Shown here in pieces: positions 8,339 through 16,024 of a stretch of 27,778 nt of DNA (the stretch's first letter is position 1; each line of letters opens with the position of its first letter). This stretch comes from Alphaproteobacteria bacterium UBA4588. Its GTDB lineage: Bacteria > Pseudomonadota > Alphaproteobacteria > Puniceispirillales > Puniceispirillaceae. Made by a program: the position numbers and the translations under genes. The stretch is taken from contig DGJU01000002.1 of assembly GCA_002387605.1 (NCBI GenBank), positions 1-27,778 of the forward strand, read 5' to 3'. The notes beneath the pieces were generated by a model that made no database searches, was not told the DNA's origin, and saw only the letters and a list, made by a program, of their open reading frames with translations.

Positions 8339-9282
8339 ACATCAGTCCTTTTTAACGATCTGATAGCCGATTTCCGGCGCAGAACAAGTGTTGCCCACTC
8401 ATCATGATAAACAGTATCACACACAATAAGACCGCGGGCTTCGTAAGCCTGCATCACAAATCGCTGTTGCCGCACAAGCAGGCCAGACAGGATAAGATAC
8501 CCATCCTGTGCGAGAAGGTCGATAAGGTGGGGGGCGAGTTTGCGAAGCGGCGCTGCCAGAATATTGGCAAAAACAAGCTGATAGGGCGCTGCCAATCGAA
8601 GCGGGCGCGCAGCACAACCATGCGAGAGATGAACCTGTAATGACGCCGGTGATATTTGATTCTGGCGGCCATTTTCGCGCGCGGTCACAACAGAAGGCAA
8701 ATGATTATCTGCTGCCATGATTTTTGCTGCGGGAAAACACCGATGTGCCGCCATAGCTAAAATGGCACTGCCACATCCCATATCAAGTATCCGGCCTTTT
8801 TGGAGCATTGCGTGAACAGGTGCAGCTTTTGCTAATGACTGAAGGGCCAGAAGACATCCCTCTGTGGTGGGATGGGTGCCTGAGCCAAAGGCCTGTGCTG
8901 CATCAACCTTTAGCTGATATTTTGCGCGTGGCCGCGGCGCCTCAATATGGCTGCCATAAATCCAGAAACGTCCAATGGTGAGTGGTGGGAAATTCCGCCT
9001 ATTTTCAGCCAACCAGTCGCGGGAGGCATGATGGATGACCTGCCAGTCAACCTCATATTCTGACATTTTTCCAGCTGTGATAATTTGCTCTATCAGGGCA
9101 TTTTCTGGCGGCAGGTCAAACCATGCATCAAGGCAATTACGGCCATCATCAGTGCGGCTGAGAGCAAGTGCTGTTGCGCCTGCCCGCTCTTCAAGACCTG
9201 TTTCAAATGCGATAACTGGACCAGTTGTTATCACCCGTACACTCCAGACCTCAGCAATTAATTCATCATTCTGTTGTGTCAT
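8335..9282 (-). CDS. prmA: Ribosomal protein L11 methyltransferase PrmA
   Basis: PrmA methylates ribosomal protein L11 with S-adenosylmethionine. The 315-residue product has an N-terminal substrate-recognition domain and a Rossmann methyltransferase domain. The motifs AFGSGTHPTTEGCL (131-144), LDMGCGSAILAMAA (SAM motif I, about 166-179) and FANILAAPL (Asn240) are diagnostic of the family. The length is close to E. coli PrmA (293). The start codon directly abuts the stop codon of the upstream helicase gene, with no gap, and the stop overlaps the pepP start, so the three genes are almost certainly one transcript with coupled translation. The pairing with the helicase and peptidase looks like packing rather than a shared pathway. 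Confidence 0.94.
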   Translation of the reverse strand: MTQQNDELIAEVWSVRVITTGPVIAFETGLEERAGATALALSRTDDGRNCLDAWFDLPPENALIEQIITAGKMSEYEVDWQVIHHASRDWLAENRRNFPPLTIGRFWIYGSHIEAPRPRAKYQLKVDAAQAFGSGTHPTTEGCLLALQSLAKAAPVHAMLQKGRILDMGCGSAILAMAAHRCFPAAKIMAADNHLPSVVTARENGRQNQISPASLQVHLSHGCAARPLRLAAPYQLVFANILAAPLRKLAPHLIDLLAQDGYLILSGLLVRQQRFVMQAYEARGLIVCDTVYHDEWATLVLRRKSAIRSLKRTDV

Positions 9283-11589
9283 CTAAACCTCACTTGCCCG
9301 TTTAATAAAACTGGCAACAACCTTTTTCACGCCTGCCTTGTCAAACATAATTTCTAACTTGTCAGCATCAGTGGAAACAACACTTCCCATGCCAAATTTT
9401 TGATGGAACACACGTTCATCCTTCTGAAAATCTGTTTTCTTTCCCGTTCCCTGAAGCCAGCCATCCTTATCTCGTTGTGGGGCTGAGGGGCTGCCTAGAC
9501 TGCGCGATGCCATCCGTTGCCAGCCAGGGCCATATCCCGGCTTTCCAATGCGCGTTGTTGCAGAGCCTGACATTGCTGGCTCTGCTCTGCCAATCGCGCC
9601 GCCCATTCCAATGCCTTGCGTGAAATCCTCTTTGATATGATCTTTGGGAAGCTCGGAGACAAAGCGCGAGGGAATAGAAGATTGCCAGAGCCCATGCACC
9701 CGTCTGTTTGCTGCAAAGCTGATATGAACATTCCGGCGCGCCCGGGTAAGACCAACATAAGCAAGCCGCCGCTCTTCTTCCAACCCCGCCCCGCCTGTTT
9801 CATCTAGCGTGCGTTGGCTCGGGAAAATACCTTCCTCCCAGCCCGGCAGAAATACTGTTTCATATTCCAGCCCCTTTGCTGCATGCAAGGTCATTAACGT
9901 GACCTCACCTTCGGGGTTGGGCGTCGCATTATCCATCACAAGCGAGATATGTTCTAAAAACCCGCCAAGCGTATCAAAGTCTTCTAAGGCTGTGATAAGT
10001 TCTTTAAGGTTTTCAAGCCGGCCCGGCGCATCTGGCGCTTTATCCTTTTGCCACATCCCTGTATAGCCGGATTCATCCAAGATCATTCGGGCAAGATCAG
10101 CAGGCGGCATCTGGTCACGCTGCTGATACCATCCGGCAATTGAGCTACAGAACTGCTTTAGGGCGCGCCGTGCCTGTGGTTTCAACTCATCACTATCGGC
10201 CAGCACGCCTGCCGCGCCAAGCAAGGGCTGTTCAGTTGACCGCGCATAAGCATATATAGTCTGCAGGCTTGCTGCCCCCAATCCCCGCTTTGGTGTATTG
10301 ATAATACGCTCGCAGGCAAGGTCGTCAGCAGGCTGATTAACAATCCTTAAATAGGCCATCGCATCACGGATTTCTGCGCGTTCATAAAACCGAGTCCCGA
10401 CAACACGGTATGGCAGGCCAATTGCCAGAAATCGTTCTTCAAACTCACGCGTTTGAAAGCCAGCGCGCACCAGAACAGCAATTTCATTCAAGGAATGACC
10501 AGCATTCATCAGCCCCTCAACAGACGAGGACAGATTACGGGCTTCATCATACCCATCCCAATAGCCGGAAATATTCACCTTTGCGCCATCAGCGTCAGCT
10601 GTAAATAATGTTTTTCCCAACCTATTTTCATTTTGGGCAATAAGCGATGAGGCGGCAGCCAGTATATGACCTGTCGAGCGATAATTTTGCTCCAGCCGAA
10701 CTGTTACAGCTTTTGGATAATCTTTCTCAAATTTCAGGATATTACCAACCTCAGCCCCGCGCCAGCCATAGATAGACTGATCATCATCACCAACGCAGCA
10801 TAAATTATTATGTTTTTGTGCAAGCAATCTAAGCCATAAATATTGTGCGACATTCGTATCCTGATATTCATCAACCATAATATGTGTTAGCCGGTTCTGA
10901 TATGACTCCAGAACATCCTGATGGGTTGTGAAAATCGTCAGCATATGGAGGAGTAAATCGCCAAAATCAGCTGCATTTAACGTCTTCAGCCGTTGCTGAT
11001 AAAGCTTATACAGAGAGGCAGCGCGCCCATCAGCGATATCGCCAGCATCTGCAATGCCAATTTTATCAGGTCCGAGCCCCCTGTCTTTCCAGCTCCCAAA
11101 CTGCGCCATCAGCGCCCGCGGTGGCCAGCGTTTAATATCTAGCCCTTCTGCGTCCATCAATTGCTTTATCAGCCTTATCTGATCATCAGTATCCAGAATG
11201 GTAAAATCAGATTTAAGGCCAACCAGTTCTGCATGTTTACGCAGCATTCGCGCAGCAAGCGAATGGAATGTGCCGAGCATAACCTGCTCTGACATTGGAC
11301 CAACAAGGTCTGCAATACGCTGTTTCATCTCACGCGCAGCTTTATTGGTAAAGGTAACAGCAAGAATATTCCAAGGCATGGCTGTTCGGGATGCAACAAG
11401 CTGGGCTAGACGTGATGTTAGCACCCGCGTTTTGCCCGTTCCAGCACCGGACAACACAAGCAGTGGACCAGAAAGCGTTGTGACCGCCTGTTCTTGCGGC
11501 GCGTTTAACCCCGTCAGCCAGACAGGTTTGGGAGCTGTCTGCTGAGGGTTATCATCATAAGTATCTGGCGGGGCGTTATCCATTCTCAC
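9283..11589 (-). CDS. uvrD: UvrD/PcrA-type DNA helicase
   Basis: This is a superfamily 1A 3'-to-5' DNA helicase, acting in nucleotide excision or mismatch repair and in clearing replication blocks. In the 768-residue product the Walker A motif SGAGTGKT lies at 47-54 and Walker B as VDEYQDTN (about 239-246). Other helicase motifs are visible: DDDQSIYGWRGA, RLEQNYRSTG, VTLMTLHAAKGLEYETVF and RRLAYVGLTRAR. The C-terminal tail (FGMGSVVSTDADKLEIMFD) is the small Tudor-like domain typical of PcrA and UvrD. The start is at 11589; a second ATG lies 6 nt downstream at 11583. UvrD and PcrA cannot be told apart with certainty by motif, but a Gram-negative usually carries one named UvrD. It is the first gene of the minus-strand operon. 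No strong promoter was seen upstream. Confidence 0.92.
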   Translation of the reverse strand: MRMDNAPPDTYDDNPQQTAPKPVWLTGLNAPQEQAVTTLSGPLLVLSGAGTGKTRVLTSRLAQLVASRTAMPWNILAVTFTNKAAREMKQRIADLVGPMSEQVMLGTFHSLAARMLRKHAELVGLKSDFTILDTDDQIRLIKQLMDAEGLDIKRWPPRALMAQFGSWKDRGLGPDKIGIADAGDIADGRAASLYKLYQQRLKTLNAADFGDLLLHMLTIFTTHQDVLESYQNRLTHIMVDEYQDTNVAQYLWLRLLAQKHNNLCCVGDDDQSIYGWRGAEVGNILKFEKDYPKAVTVRLEQNYRSTGHILAAASSLIAQNENRLGKTLFTADADGAKVNISGYWDGYDEARNLSSSVEGLMNAGHSLNEIAVLVRAGFQTREFEERFLAIGLPYRVVGTRFYERAEIRDAMAYLRIVNQPADDLACERIINTPKRGLGAASLQTIYAYARSTEQPLLGAAGVLADSDELKPQARRALKQFCSSIAGWYQQRDQMPPADLARMILDESGYTGMWQKDKAPDAPGRLENLKELITALEDFDTLGGFLEHISLVMDNATPNPEGEVTLMTLHAAKGLEYETVFLPGWEEGIFPSQRTLDETGGAGLEEERRLAYVGLTRARRNVHISFAANRRVHGLWQSSIPSRFVSELPKDHIKEDFTQGIGMGGAIGRAEPAMSGSATTRIGKPGYGPGWQRMASRSLGSPSAPQRDKDGWLQGTGKKTDFQKDERVFHQKFGMGSVVSTDADKLEIMFDKAGVKKVVASFIKRASEV

Positions 11590-11754
11590 TACGTCACAAT
11601 CAGTTTAGGTAAAAATCTTGGGCACTCTCTGAGGAAAAAGCTGTTGTCTGTTCTAGCATGATTCTTCTCGAAAACGCCATCACTAGAAAGGTAAGTTAGT
11701 CACAATAAGCTAAGAAATACCCCTCAATTTTTCGGGAGTGAGCATTTCTGATCA

Positions 11755-11783
11755 TTGCATGTATTGCAACAAATCGGTATATT
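11755..11783 (+). promoter_or_regulatory. Promoter for mlaA-mlaC
   Basis: TTGCAT at 11755-11760 and TATATT at 11778-11783 are separated by 17 bp and match the -35 and -10 elements well. The start of transcription would be about 85 bp before mlaA. The -35 lies inside a perfect dyad, TTGCA TGTAT TGCAA (11755-11769). A second dyad, CTCGTT and AACGAG with a 14-nt loop, lies just downstream at 11800-11825. Either may be an operator. The rest of the 283-bp gap between uvrD and mlaA shows nothing else recognisable. Confidence 0.5.
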
Positions 11784-11872
11784 ATGGCTCGATATGATTC
11801 TCGTTCAAAACGGTTATGAAACGAGTCACATAGCTTTATCTTTATCTTGGTTAACCAGTGGCGGTCTATTAA

Positions 11873-12625
11873 ATGTTAGGTTTTGATATATCTCTGCATA
11901 AATTATATGCTATGCCGCTGATTTTGCTTATTAGCCTTAGCGGCTGCTCCAGCATTCCAGCAGACCAACAATCAGATAGTCGGGATCCGTACGAAAACAC
12001 GAACAGGTCAGTCTTTGCCTTTAATCTTCTAACAGATGATTATGTTCTTGAGCCTGTTGCAAAAACGTACAAAGACACTGTTCCCCTGCCAGCGCAAACA
12101 GCCCTATCCAACCATGTTGAATGGGTAGGTCTGCCGAGCACTGTGTTAAATTCATCGTTTCAGGGCAAGCTTGAAAACGCAACCCTCGCTAGCTTGCGCT
12201 TTTTAGTGAATGGCCTGACATTCGGCCTTGTTGATTTGATGGAAAATGAGGACGAGCCAGAACCAAAAGATTTTGGGCAGACACTGGCATTTACCGGTGT
12301 TCCTGAAGGCTCCTACCTTATGGTTCCTTTGCTTGGGAGTCATACAACGCGGTCATTGGCCGGGCGTGGTTTTGACTTCATGTTTAATCCGATTTCACTT
12401 GTTGGTGGTAGCTCAGCCCCTGCCGTCCGGAGAGCAGAAACACCCATTGCTGCGATTACGTTCAGAAGCAATAGTTTTAATGTGATCAATCAGATAAAAT
12501 ATAATAGTATAGACCCCTATGCGCGGACCCGGTCAGCATATTATCAGAGGCGCACCGGTCAACTTGCCGATATTCTGCCTGAAAAGGCAGATATAGATGA
12601 TGGCTTCGGCGCCTTTTTCGAATAA
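11873..12625 (+). CDS. mlaA: Outer-membrane phospholipid-removal lipoprotein MlaA (VacJ)
   Basis: MlaA sits in the outer membrane and extracts misplaced phospholipids from the outer leaflet, handing them to MlaC. The 250-residue product has a short signal with a lipobox LSGC, giving lipidated Cys25. The family hallmark DPYENTNRSVFAFN lies at 38-51. Further conserved stretches are LNSSFQGKLENA, RFLVNGLTFGLVDL and FGQTLAFTGVPEGSYLMVPLLG. The length fits the family. An internal ATG at 11912 would leave a signal without any positive charge, so the upstream ATG, which adds a Lys, was preferred; its ribosome site is weak. mlaC follows 11-26 bp on, depending on its start. The inner-membrane MlaFED transporter is not in this window. 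Confidence 0.92.
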   Translation: MLGFDISLHKLYAMPLILLISLSGCSSIPADQQSDSRDPYENTNRSVFAFNLLTDDYVLEPVAKTYKDTVPLPAQTALSNHVEWVGLPSTVLNSSFQGKLENATLASLRFLVNGLTFGLVDLMENEDEPEPKDFGQTLAFTGVPEGSYLMVPLLGSHTTRSLAGRGFDFMFNPISLVGGSSAPAVRRAETPIAAITFRSNSFNVINQIKYNSIDPYARTRSAYYQRRTGQLADILPEKADIDDGFGAFFE

Positions 12626-12651
12626 ATATCTGTGTCATGAAGGAAATAATT

Positions 12652-13305
12652 ATGGTTCAGTTATGCTGCCTGTTTCGCGCAACAATTGCATTTTTCGCTG
12701 TTTTTATATTAGCAGCATCTATTACAGTGAACCCTGCTCAGGCGCGCGCTGATAGCCGTGTTTTAAAGGCTGACGCCTTTATATTATCTCTGATTAACGA
12801 TATCCGCATTACTGTGGAAGCTGCTACCGAGACAAATGATGAGCGAAAAGCCGCTATTAATGCTGTCGTGGATACCTATTTTGATGTTGATGGTATCACA
12901 CGTTTTTCAGCAGGCAGATATTGGCGCGCAGCATCTGATGAGCAGCGCGTCCATTATGCCAGACAATTTCGAAACGTTCTTGTTAACACAGCTAGCCGGC
13001 AGTTTGACCAGATCAAGGGTCTAACATTCATTCCAACTATATCAAAAGTGAGGGGTGATAAGTTAATTCTGGTTGGCGGCATCATCCAAGATGGCACTGG
13101 CGCCCTTCCAGATGTGGAAATATTCTGGCGGGTGAGCGCAATAGCAGGTCAGCCAATGCGCGTGATCGATGTTGAGATAGAAAATATCTCAATGCTGAAA
13201 ACACAACGTGATGAAAATGAAGCAATCATCCGGCGCGGTGGTGGCTCATTTGATGCCTTACTGCAGTCACTTGATGAACGGCTTGCCGCAATGGCAAAAC
13301 AATAA
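12652..13305 (+). CDS. mlaC: Phospholipid-binding periplasmic protein MlaC (Ttg2D family)
   Basis: MlaC shuttles phospholipids across the periplasm between MlaA and the inner-membrane Mla transporter. The product has a clear signal peptide with a hydrophobic core (IAFFAVFILAASI) and a likely cut after NPAQA. The mature part has the MlaC/toluene-tolerance fold sequence: RKAAINAVVDTYFDVDGITRFSAGRYWRAASDEQR, seen in pieces such as YFDVDGITRFSAGRYW, then FRNVLVNTASRQFDQ and VEIFWRVSA, ending in FDALLQSLDERLAAM. An ATG at 12637 is in frame, but AAGGA at 12640-12644 sits 7 nt before the ATG at 12652. That makes 12652 the better start (217 residues). It directly follows mlaA and shares its promoter. 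A strong terminator follows. Confidence 0.9.
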   Translation: MVQLCCLFRATIAFFAVFILAASITVNPAQARADSRVLKADAFILSLINDIRITVEAATETNDERKAAINAVVDTYFDVDGITRFSAGRYWRAASDEQRVHYARQFRNVLVNTASRQFDQIKGLTFIPTISKVRGDKLILVGGIIQDGTGALPDVEIFWRVSAIAGQPMRVIDVEIENISMLKTQRDENEAIIRRGGGSFDALLQSLDERLAAMAKQ

Positions 13306-13332
13306 GCCATTTATATCGGTGCAGGACAACAT

Positions 13333-13362
13333 AAAAGGGGCCTATTACAAGGCCCCTTTTTT
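13333..13362. terminator. Intrinsic terminator shared by mlaC and ettA
   Basis: A perfect 10-bp stem, AAAAGGGGCC and GGCCCCTTTT, encloses the loop TATTACAA, and a run of six T ends it on the plus strand. On the minus strand the same stem is followed by TTTTATGTT, so it should stop both mlaC (28 bp upstream) and the opposing ettA transcript (about 57 bp past its stop). Confidence 0.9.
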
Positions 13363-13418
13363 GATGCGTAGTAAGCAAGCAGTTATCGTCTTTGCAAGGC
13401 TTATGAGCCTAGTAGGTC

Positions 13419-15098
13419 TTAACGGCTAATCGGCTTATATTTGATGCGCTTTGGCTGTGCTGCATCCACACCAAGCCGGCGTTTTTTATCCTCTTCATAA
13501 GCCTGATAATTACCCTCAAACCATTCAACATGGCTGTCACCTTCAAAGGCAAGAATATGGGTTGCAATCCGGTCAAGGAACCAGCGATCGTGACTAACAA
13601 CAACCGCACATCCAGCAAATTCCAACAACGCTTCTTCAAGTGCACGCAAGGTATCAACATCAAGATCGTTGGTCGGTTCATCCAGCAACAAAACATTGGC
13701 GCCGCTCTTCAGCATACGCGCTAAATGCACCCGGTTGCGTTCACCACCAGAAAGCTGGCCAACGCGCTTTTGCTGGTCACTTCCTTTAAAATTAAACAGG
13801 CTAACATAAGCACGCGATGGAATAGTCCGGTTGCCAAGCTGCAATTCATCAAGATTATCGGAGATGACTTCCCATACTGTTTTGCCATCATCAAGGCTAT
13901 CACGGGACTGATCCACATAGCCAAGCTTGACTGTCTCACCCAGGCGCAAATCACCCTTATCAGGGTTTTCCTGATCTGTAATCATCTTGAAGAGTGTTGT
14001 TTTACCAGCGCCGTTTGGCCCGATAATACCAACGATTCCGCCCGGTGGCAGGCGGAAGGTCAGATCATCAATCAGCAATCTGTCGCCAAAGGCTTTTTCC
14101 AGATTGCTCGCCTCAATAACGACATCGCCAAGACGCGGTCCTGCAGGAATTGAAATTTTTGTTGTTTCGCTCCGATTTTCTTTATCCTGCTCCAGCAACT
14201 GCTCATAGGCAGACAAACGCGCTTTTGACTTTGACTGACGCGCTTTGGGTGCAGAGCGGACCCATTCAAGTTCGCGTGATAGTGATTTCACACGGGCATC
14301 TTCAGCGCGGCCTTCCTGCTCCAGGCGCTTATGCTTTTGTTCAAGCCAGCCTGAATAATTACCTTCATAGGGAATACCCTGCCCGCGATCCAGCTCAAGA
14401 ATCCATCCAGCAACTTCATCAAGGAAATAACGGTCATGCGTAATGGTAACAACCGTACCCGGAAAATCGTGCAAGAACCGCTGCAGCCATGCGACTGACT
14501 CTGCATCCAGATGGTTTGTTGGCTCATCGAGCAACAGCATATCTGGCGCACTCAATAACAAACGACACAAGGCAACGCGGCGCTTCTCACCACCGGAAAG
14601 CTTATGGACATCTGCATCACCTGCTGGAACACGTAATGCATCCATCGCAATCTCTGCCTTGCGTTCTAAGTCCCAGCCATCAATAGCGTCGATTTTTTCC
14701 TGCAAATCGCCCTGTTCTGCGATGAGGTCATTCATTTCATCATCTGTCAGCTCTTCAGCAAAACGGCCAGATACCTCATTAAACCGGTCAACCAGCTGTT
14801 TTGCCTCACCCATGCCTGACAGAATATTTTCTGTAACATTCGCGCTTTCATCAAGCTCAGGCTCCTGCGCTAGATAGCCAATTTTGATGCCATCTGCGGG
14901 CCATGCCTCGCCGCTAAAATCAGTTTCAATTCCGGCCATGATTTTAAGCAATGTTGATTTACCAGCACCATTTAGGCCCAGAACGCCAATTTTTGCCCCC
15001 GGCAGAAACGACAAGCTGACATCGCGTAATACTTCTTTACCACCTGGCCACACTTTGCCAAGACGTTGCATGGTATAAACATATTGAGTACTAGCCAT
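13419..15098 (-). CDS. ettA: Energy-dependent translational throttle protein EttA (ABC-F ATPase)
   Basis: EttA is an ABC-F protein that binds the ribosomal E site and tunes early elongation according to the ATP/ADP ratio. The 559-residue product has two ATPase domains. Walker A boxes are GLNGAGKS (41-48) and GPNGAGKT (360-367). Signature motifs are LSGGEKRRVALCRLL (167-181) and LSGGERNRVHLARML (449-463). Walker B boxes end in DEPTNHLD and DEPTNDLD. The linker holds the charged P-site tRNA interaction segment (about 250-305). There are no membrane segments, so it is not an exporter. The length and the C-terminal RIKYKPISR match EttA (E. coli 555 residues) rather than Uup or YheS. AGGAG lies 12 nt before the start. 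A weak promoter is listed separately. Confidence 0.95.
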   Translation of the reverse strand: MASTQYVYTMQRLGKVWPGGKEVLRDVSLSFLPGAKIGVLGLNGAGKSTLLKIMAGIETDFSGEAWPADGIKIGYLAQEPELDESANVTENILSGMGEAKQLVDRFNEVSGRFAEELTDDEMNDLIAEQGDLQEKIDAIDGWDLERKAEIAMDALRVPAGDADVHKLSGGEKRRVALCRLLLSAPDMLLLDEPTNHLDAESVAWLQRFLHDFPGTVVTITHDRYFLDEVAGWILELDRGQGIPYEGNYSGWLEQKHKRLEQEGRAEDARVKSLSRELEWVRSAPKARQSKSKARLSAYEQLLEQDKENRSETTKISIPAGPRLGDVVIEASNLEKAFGDRLLIDDLTFRLPPGGIVGIIGPNGAGKTTLFKMITDQENPDKGDLRLGETVKLGYVDQSRDSLDDGKTVWEVISDNLDELQLGNRTIPSRAYVSLFNFKGSDQQKRVGQLSGGERNRVHLARMLKSGANVLLLDEPTNDLDVDTLRALEEALLEFAGCAVVVSHDRWFLDRIATHILAFEGDSHVEWFEGNYQAYEEDKKRRLGVDAAQPKRIKYKPISR

Positions 15099-15131
15099 AA
15101 TTCGAAAAAACTCCTGCTACCGATAGGACGA

Positions 15132-15161
15132 ATAATATGAGCGCCAGAGAAAAGCAAAAAA
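15132..15161 (-). promoter_or_regulatory. Possible ettA promoter
   Basis: On the minus strand a good -10 element, TATTAT (15132-15137), lies about 34 bp before the ettA start. A poor -35 (TTTTTG) is 17 bp further upstream. Only the -10 is convincing. The remainder of this 186-bp divergent gap contains an extended -10-like TGCTATGGT at 15206-15214 on the plus strand, which could serve the small gene at 15285. Confidence 0.3.
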
Positions 15162-15284
15162 ATTCCCCGCTCAGCTTGACCTAAATAGCCTATTGCCGCC
15201 AATTTTGCTATGGTGTTTTCACTGATGGGCGCGAGCTGCTTCGGATAGATGGACGAAAAGACGTTTTACAAGGAGCACACCGTT

Positions 15285-15671
15285 ATGGGGGACCTACTTC
15301 TTCGGATAAAATTGCTGCATTTGCCGCTATGGGTCATCATTTTTGACTGTCTTTTAGCTACCCAGATGTGGGCTCTTATCCTGCTTTTCTGCATCAATGC
15401 CTTTACAGATACAGCCCGCGGTAGCTATCTGCGCAATCTAACCTCACCATTATTTTGGGTCGGCCGGTTTATCACGCCGCGGTTTTTATCTGAACGGGCA
15501 AAGCCACTCTACCTTGCACTGCTTGTGCTCCTGATACGCTTTTATCTTCTGCCCTTTATCTTTGGATATCGCGTCTCTGAGGTCACAGCGTTGCCGTTTG
15601 AAGCGCTGGTTACGAGTGCCATCACAGAAATCATTTATAGTATAGAATTGCTATTTTCCGCAGAGGGCTAA
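15285..15671 (+). CDS. Small inner-membrane protein of unknown function
   Basis: I do not recognise this 128-residue protein. It has a hydrophobic segment near the N-terminus (about 12-38, LPLWVIIFDCLLATQMWALILLF in pieces) and a second at about 80-105 (LYLALLVLLIRFYLLPFIFGY). Between them is a basic, partly amphipathic stretch: RGSYLRNLTSPLFWVGRFITPRFL. It is probably an inner-membrane protein with two or three spans. The middle stretch (SP then RFITP before a hydrophobic helix) vaguely recalls one repeat of the YggT family, but this is weak. AAGGAG at 15270-15275, 9 nt before the ATG at 15285, fixes the start; an in-frame ATG at 15249 has no such site. Codon use resembles the neighbours. 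It ends 2 bp from the stop of the opposing small gene. Confidence 0.7.
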   Translation: MGDLLLRIKLLHLPLWVIIFDCLLATQMWALILLFCINAFTDTARGSYLRNLTSPLFWVGRFITPRFLSERAKPLYLALLVLLIRFYLLPFIFGYRVSEVTALPFEALVTSAITEIIYSIELLFSAEG

Positions 15672-15673
15672 CG

Positions 15674-16024
15674 TTACTGTACGGTAATTGTTGCCGTAGT
15701 CGTTGCAGTCTCATCCAAACGGCGAAGCGATTGCTGCCCCTCATTATCTTCAATAAGAAGCCATAAGCCGTCTTGATCAGACGAAAGAGCCCTAATTTTA
15801 GCGCCAGCAGGTAATTGCAAAACAGCATCACCAACAGGCGCAAGCGTTTCAGCTTTTCGTTTCAGCCCAATAACAAGGGCGATAACACCCGCCGCTATCA
15901 GCACTGTCATGACCAAAATACTAAGCTTTAGCATTGCAAGGGTTCTGGCAGACATAAAAGGCTGCTCTTCTGAACCGATTGTGGCTGTTGTTTCAGAGCT
16001 ATCTTGTGTAATGTTCTCAGCCAT
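15674..16024 (-). CDS. Single-span membrane protein, possibly DUF6476-like
   Basis: A 116-residue protein of unknown function. It has an acidic, Ser/Thr-rich N-terminus, one strong membrane span (about 33-54, ILVMTVLIAAGVIALVIGL), then a KRK cluster and a small C-terminal domain. That domain (LQLPAGAKIRALSSDQDGLWLLIED then SLRRLDE) reads like a short beta-rich unit. From memory, small one-span proteins with an LPEGA-type motif next to an rluD-like gene and rpoH occur in other alphaproteobacteria (DUF6476). The match of both position and motif is suggestive but unverified. The ATG at 16024 has AAGG 6 nt upstream and was chosen over a far upstream ATG at 16207 that would run through rluD. Its start codon overlaps that of rluD within one CATG. 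Confidence 0.7.
   Translation of the reverse strand: MAENITQDSSETTATIGSEEQPFMSARTLAMLKLSILVMTVLIAAGVIALVIGLKRKAETLAPVGDAVLQLPAGAKIRALSSDQDGLWLLIEDNEGQQSLRRLDETATTTATITVQ

Noticed and set aside
12637..12651. Earlier ATG for mlaC
   Set aside because: AAGGA falls inside this stretch at ideal spacing for the ATG at 12652, which also gives a normal signal peptide.
13725..14877. Open frames on the plus strand opposite ettA
   Set aside because: They are antisense to a fully conserved ABC-F gene, with no ribosome sites or recognisable domains.
15909..16022. N-terminal extension of the rluD-type gene
   Set aside because: It would run through the opposing small gene and resembles no S4-domain start.
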